From positions 372,001 through 436,000 of the forward strand of contig NZ_AFOY02000004.1 in assembly GCF_000217955.3 (NCBI RefSeq): a DNA stretch of 64,000 nt, written 5' to 3'. The number at the start of each line of letters is the position of its first letter. Position 1 is the first letter of the stretch. Shown piece by piece: positions 62,104-64,000 of this stretch. Source of the stretch: Pseudomonas fluorescens HK44. Its GTDB lineage: Bacteria > Pseudomonadota > Gammaproteobacteria > Pseudomonadales > Pseudomonadaceae. The notes under the pieces were generated by a model. The model saw nothing but the letters and a program-made list of their open reading frames with translations, was not told the DNA's origin and did not search any database. The position numbers were made by a program, and so were the translations under genes.

Positions 62104-64000
62104 TTGGTAGAGTACGTAGTTTCCCTCGATAAGCTCGGCGTCCATGATGTAGAGCATGTGGGGGGCAAGAACGCATCCCTCGGCGAGATGATCAGTAATC
62201 TTGCGGGGGCCGGTGTTTCGGTCCCGGGTGGCTTTGCCACGACGGCTCAGGCTTATCGTGATTTTCTCGAATTAAGTGGTTTGAACGACCAGATCCACGC
62301 AGCGCTCGATGCGCTGGACGTCGACGACGTGAACGCCCTGGCGAAAACCGGTGCGCAAATTCGTCAATGGATCATGGAGGCCGAGTTTCCGGAGAAACTC
62401 AACGCCGAAATCCGCACCGCGTTCGCCACGCTGTCGGCCGGTAACCCGGACATGGCCGTGGCCGTGCGCTCCTCGGCAACGGCCGAAGATTTGCCGGACG
62501 CTTCCTTCGCCGGCCAACAGGAAACCTTCCTGAACATCCGCGGCGTCGAAAACGTCATTCGTGCTGCCAAGGAAGTCTTTGCTTCCCTGTTCAACGACCG
62601 TGCCATTTCCTACCGCGTGCACCAGGGCTTCGACCATAAACTGGTTGCCCTGTCGGCTGGCGTGCAGCGCATGGTCCGTTCGGAAACCGGCACTGCCGGC
62701 GTGATGTTCACCCTCGATACCGAATCCGGCTTCCGTGATGTGGTGTTTATCACCGGCGCCTACGGCCTGGGCGAAACTGTCGTACAGGGCGCGGTGAACC
62801 CGGATGAGTTCTACGTCCACAAAGGCACGCTGGCAGCGGGTCGCCCGGCAATCCTGCGCCGCAACCTGGGCAGCAAAGCCATCAAGATGATCTACGGCGA
62901 CGAAGCCAAGGCCGGTCGTTCGGTCAAGACTGTCGATGTCGACAAGGCCGAACGCGCGCGTTTCTGCCTGACCGATGCTGAAGTCAGTGAGCTGGCCAAG
63001 CAGGCGATGATCATCGAGAAGCACTACAAGTGCCCGATGGACATCGAATGGGCCAAAGACGGCGACGACGGCAAGCTGTACATCGTTCAGGCTCGTCCTG
63101 AAACCGTGAAGAGCCGCACCCAGGCCAACGTCATGGAGCGTTACCTGTTGAAAGAAACCGGCACTGTGCTGGTTGAAGGTCGCGCCATCGGCCAGCGGAT
63201 CGGCGCCGGTAAAGTGCGCATCATCAAAGACGTTTCCGAGATGGATAAAGTCCAGCCGGGCGATGTTCTGGTTTCCGACATGACCGACCCGGACTGGGAA
63301 CCGGTCATGAAGCGCGCCAGCGCCATCGTTACCAACCGTGGCGGTCGTACCTGCCACGCGGCGATCATTGCGCGTGAACTGGGTATCCCGGCAGTCGTGG
63401 GTTGCGGTAACGCCACTCAGCTGTTGAAAGACGGCCAGGGTGTGACGGTTTCCTGCGCTGAAGGCGACACCGGGTTCATCTTCGAAGGCGAGTTGGGCTT
63501 CGACATCAAGAAAAACTCCGTCGATGCCATGCCGGAACTGCCGTTCAAAATCATGATGAACGTCGGTAACCCGGATCGCGCTTTCGATTTCGCGCAGTTG
63601 CCGAACGCCGGTGTGGGCCTGGCCCGTCTGGAGTTCATCATCAACCGCATGATCGGCGTGCACCCTAAAGCACTGCTGAACTACGACGGCCTGCCGCCGG
63701 AAATCAAGGACAGCGTCGACAAGCGCATTGCCGGTTACCACGATCCGGTCGGCTTCTACGTCGAGAAACTGGTCGAAGGCATCAGCACCCTGGCTGCCGC
63801 GTTCTGGCCGAAAAAGGTCATTGTGCGTCTGTCGGACTTCAAGTCCAACGAGTACGCCAACCTGATCGGCGGCAAGCTCTACGAGCCGGAAGAAGAAAAC
63901 CCGATGCTGGGCTTCCGTGGCGCTTCGCGTTACATCAGCGAGTCGTTCCGTGACTGCTTCGAACTCGAATGCCGCGCGCTGAAACGCGTGCGCAACGACA
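62104..64000 (+). CDS. ppsA: Phosphoenolpyruvate synthase (partial, TTG start)
   Basis: About 632 codons to the window edge. The frame begins TTG GTA GAG, with GGAGAG six bases before it, and reads [20 protein letters not shown], which is the family start; no ATG suits. [20 protein letters not shown] is the ATP-binding domain, and [20 protein letters not shown] carries the phosphohistidine (about residue 418). The PEP-binding C-terminal domain begins but is cut by the window. It makes PEP from pyruvate, which suits growth on propionate through the prp operon. Confidence 0.94.
   Translation, partial: MVEYVVSLDKLGVHDVEHVGGKNASLGEMISNLAGAGVSVPGGFATTAQAYRDFLELSGLNDQIHAALDALDVDDVNALAKTGAQIRQWIMEAEFPEKLNAEIRTAFATLSAGNPDMAVAVRSSATAEDLPDASFAGQQETFLNIRGVENVIRAAKEVFASLFNDRAISYRVHQGFDHKLVALSAGVQRMVRSETGTAGVMFTLDTESGFRDVVFITGAYGLGETVVQGAVNPDEFYVHKGTLAAGRPAILRRNLGSKAIKMIYGDEAKAGRSVKTVDVDKAERARFCLTDAEVSELAKQAMIIEKHYKCPMDIEWAKDGDDGKLYIVQARPETVKSRTQANVMERYLLKETGTVLVEGRAIGQRIGAGKVRIIKDVSEMDKVQPGDVLVSDMTDPDWEPVMKRASAIVTNRGGRTCHAAIIARELGIPAVVGCGNATQLLKDGQGVTVSCAEGDTGFIFEGELGFDIKKNSVDAMPELPFKIMMNVGNPDRAFDFAQLPNAGVGLARLEFIINRMIGVHPKALLNYDGLPPEIKDSVDKRIAGYHDPVGFYVEKLVEGISTLAAAFWPKKVIVRLSDFKSNEYANLIGGKLYEPEEENPMLGFRGASRYISESFRDCFELECRALKRVRND

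Noticed and set aside
62272..63741. A 489-codon open frame on the minus strand across ppsA
   Set aside because: It is a shadow of ppsA. The plus frame from the TTG at 62104 has every PEP synthase motif, and the minus frame has none.

Overview
The window reads as a chromosomal segment of a fluorescent-group Pseudomonas. The support is a housekeeping set typical of that group (prp methylcitrate operon, ppsR/ppsA, pabB, thrH, an APS-reductase-type cysH, an osmE-like lipoprotein), OprB- and OprD-type porins, and Pseudomonas-style REP/REPIN palindromes. No rRNA, tRNA, CRISPR array or prophage was seen. The species cannot be fixed by eye.

Layout. 1-5.4 kb: tail of an MFS transporter, an OprB porin, a LysR regulator, a type II NADH dehydrogenase, a lipocalin-like protein and an SDR. 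5.5-14.6 kb is a scarred accessory zone. It holds a MITE-like repeat, a mosaic of broken integrase and DUF3987 genes, a glyA scrap, two LysE-type exporters around a decayed GntR/MocR regulator, and an intact IS21-family element lying between the stumps of a carbamoyltransferase gene and an hsp20 gene. 15-22 kb is quieter: small lipoproteins, DUF4337, LysR plus an NAD-binding epimerase, a glycine-zipper protein, a RelE/XRE toxin-antitoxin pair and a HAD phosphatase. 22.3-26.7 kb is a nested insertion: an SDR pseudogene is cut by an IS5-family element, whose transposase gene is itself interrupted by a group II intron and by an IS1111-type element.

26.7-43.2 kb is the centrepiece, two divergent gene sets forming a nearly self-contained route from cyclohexanecarboxylate to central metabolism. 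Leftward are aliA (CoA ligase), badH, badI, an acyl-CoA dehydrogenase (badJ/aliB role), a MarR regulator and an OprD porin. Rightward are badK, a second enoyl-CoA hydratase, pimC and pimD, etfBA, a PaaH-like 3-hydroxyacyl-CoA dehydrogenase, a thiolase and gcdH. Together they would open the ring to pimeloyl-CoA and shorten it through glutaryl-CoA to crotonyl-CoA, with a dedicated electron-transfer flavoprotein. A perfect palindrome in the divergent promoter is a likely MarR operator. A degenerate copy of that promoter and of the start of aliA lies at 44.6-44.8 kb, beside stumps of a livG-like ATPase and a MaoC-like protein, as if a sister cluster had been deleted.

43.3-45.8 kb: a nitroreductase, then gene stumps, a second MITE copy, four tandem 23-bp repeats and the tail of a LysR gene. 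45.8-52.1 kb: cysH, thrH, pabB between two near-identical REPINs, and a translationally coupled trio (retropepsin-like protease, inactive transglutaminase with 7 membrane helices, ATP-grasp ligase). 52.4-61.0 kb: GntR regulator-prpB-prpC-acnD-prpF-prpD, the methylcitrate cycle for propionyl-CoA, with palindromic operators upstream and REPINs in three of its gaps. 61.1-64 kb: ppsR, divergent from ppsA, which starts with TTG and runs off the window.
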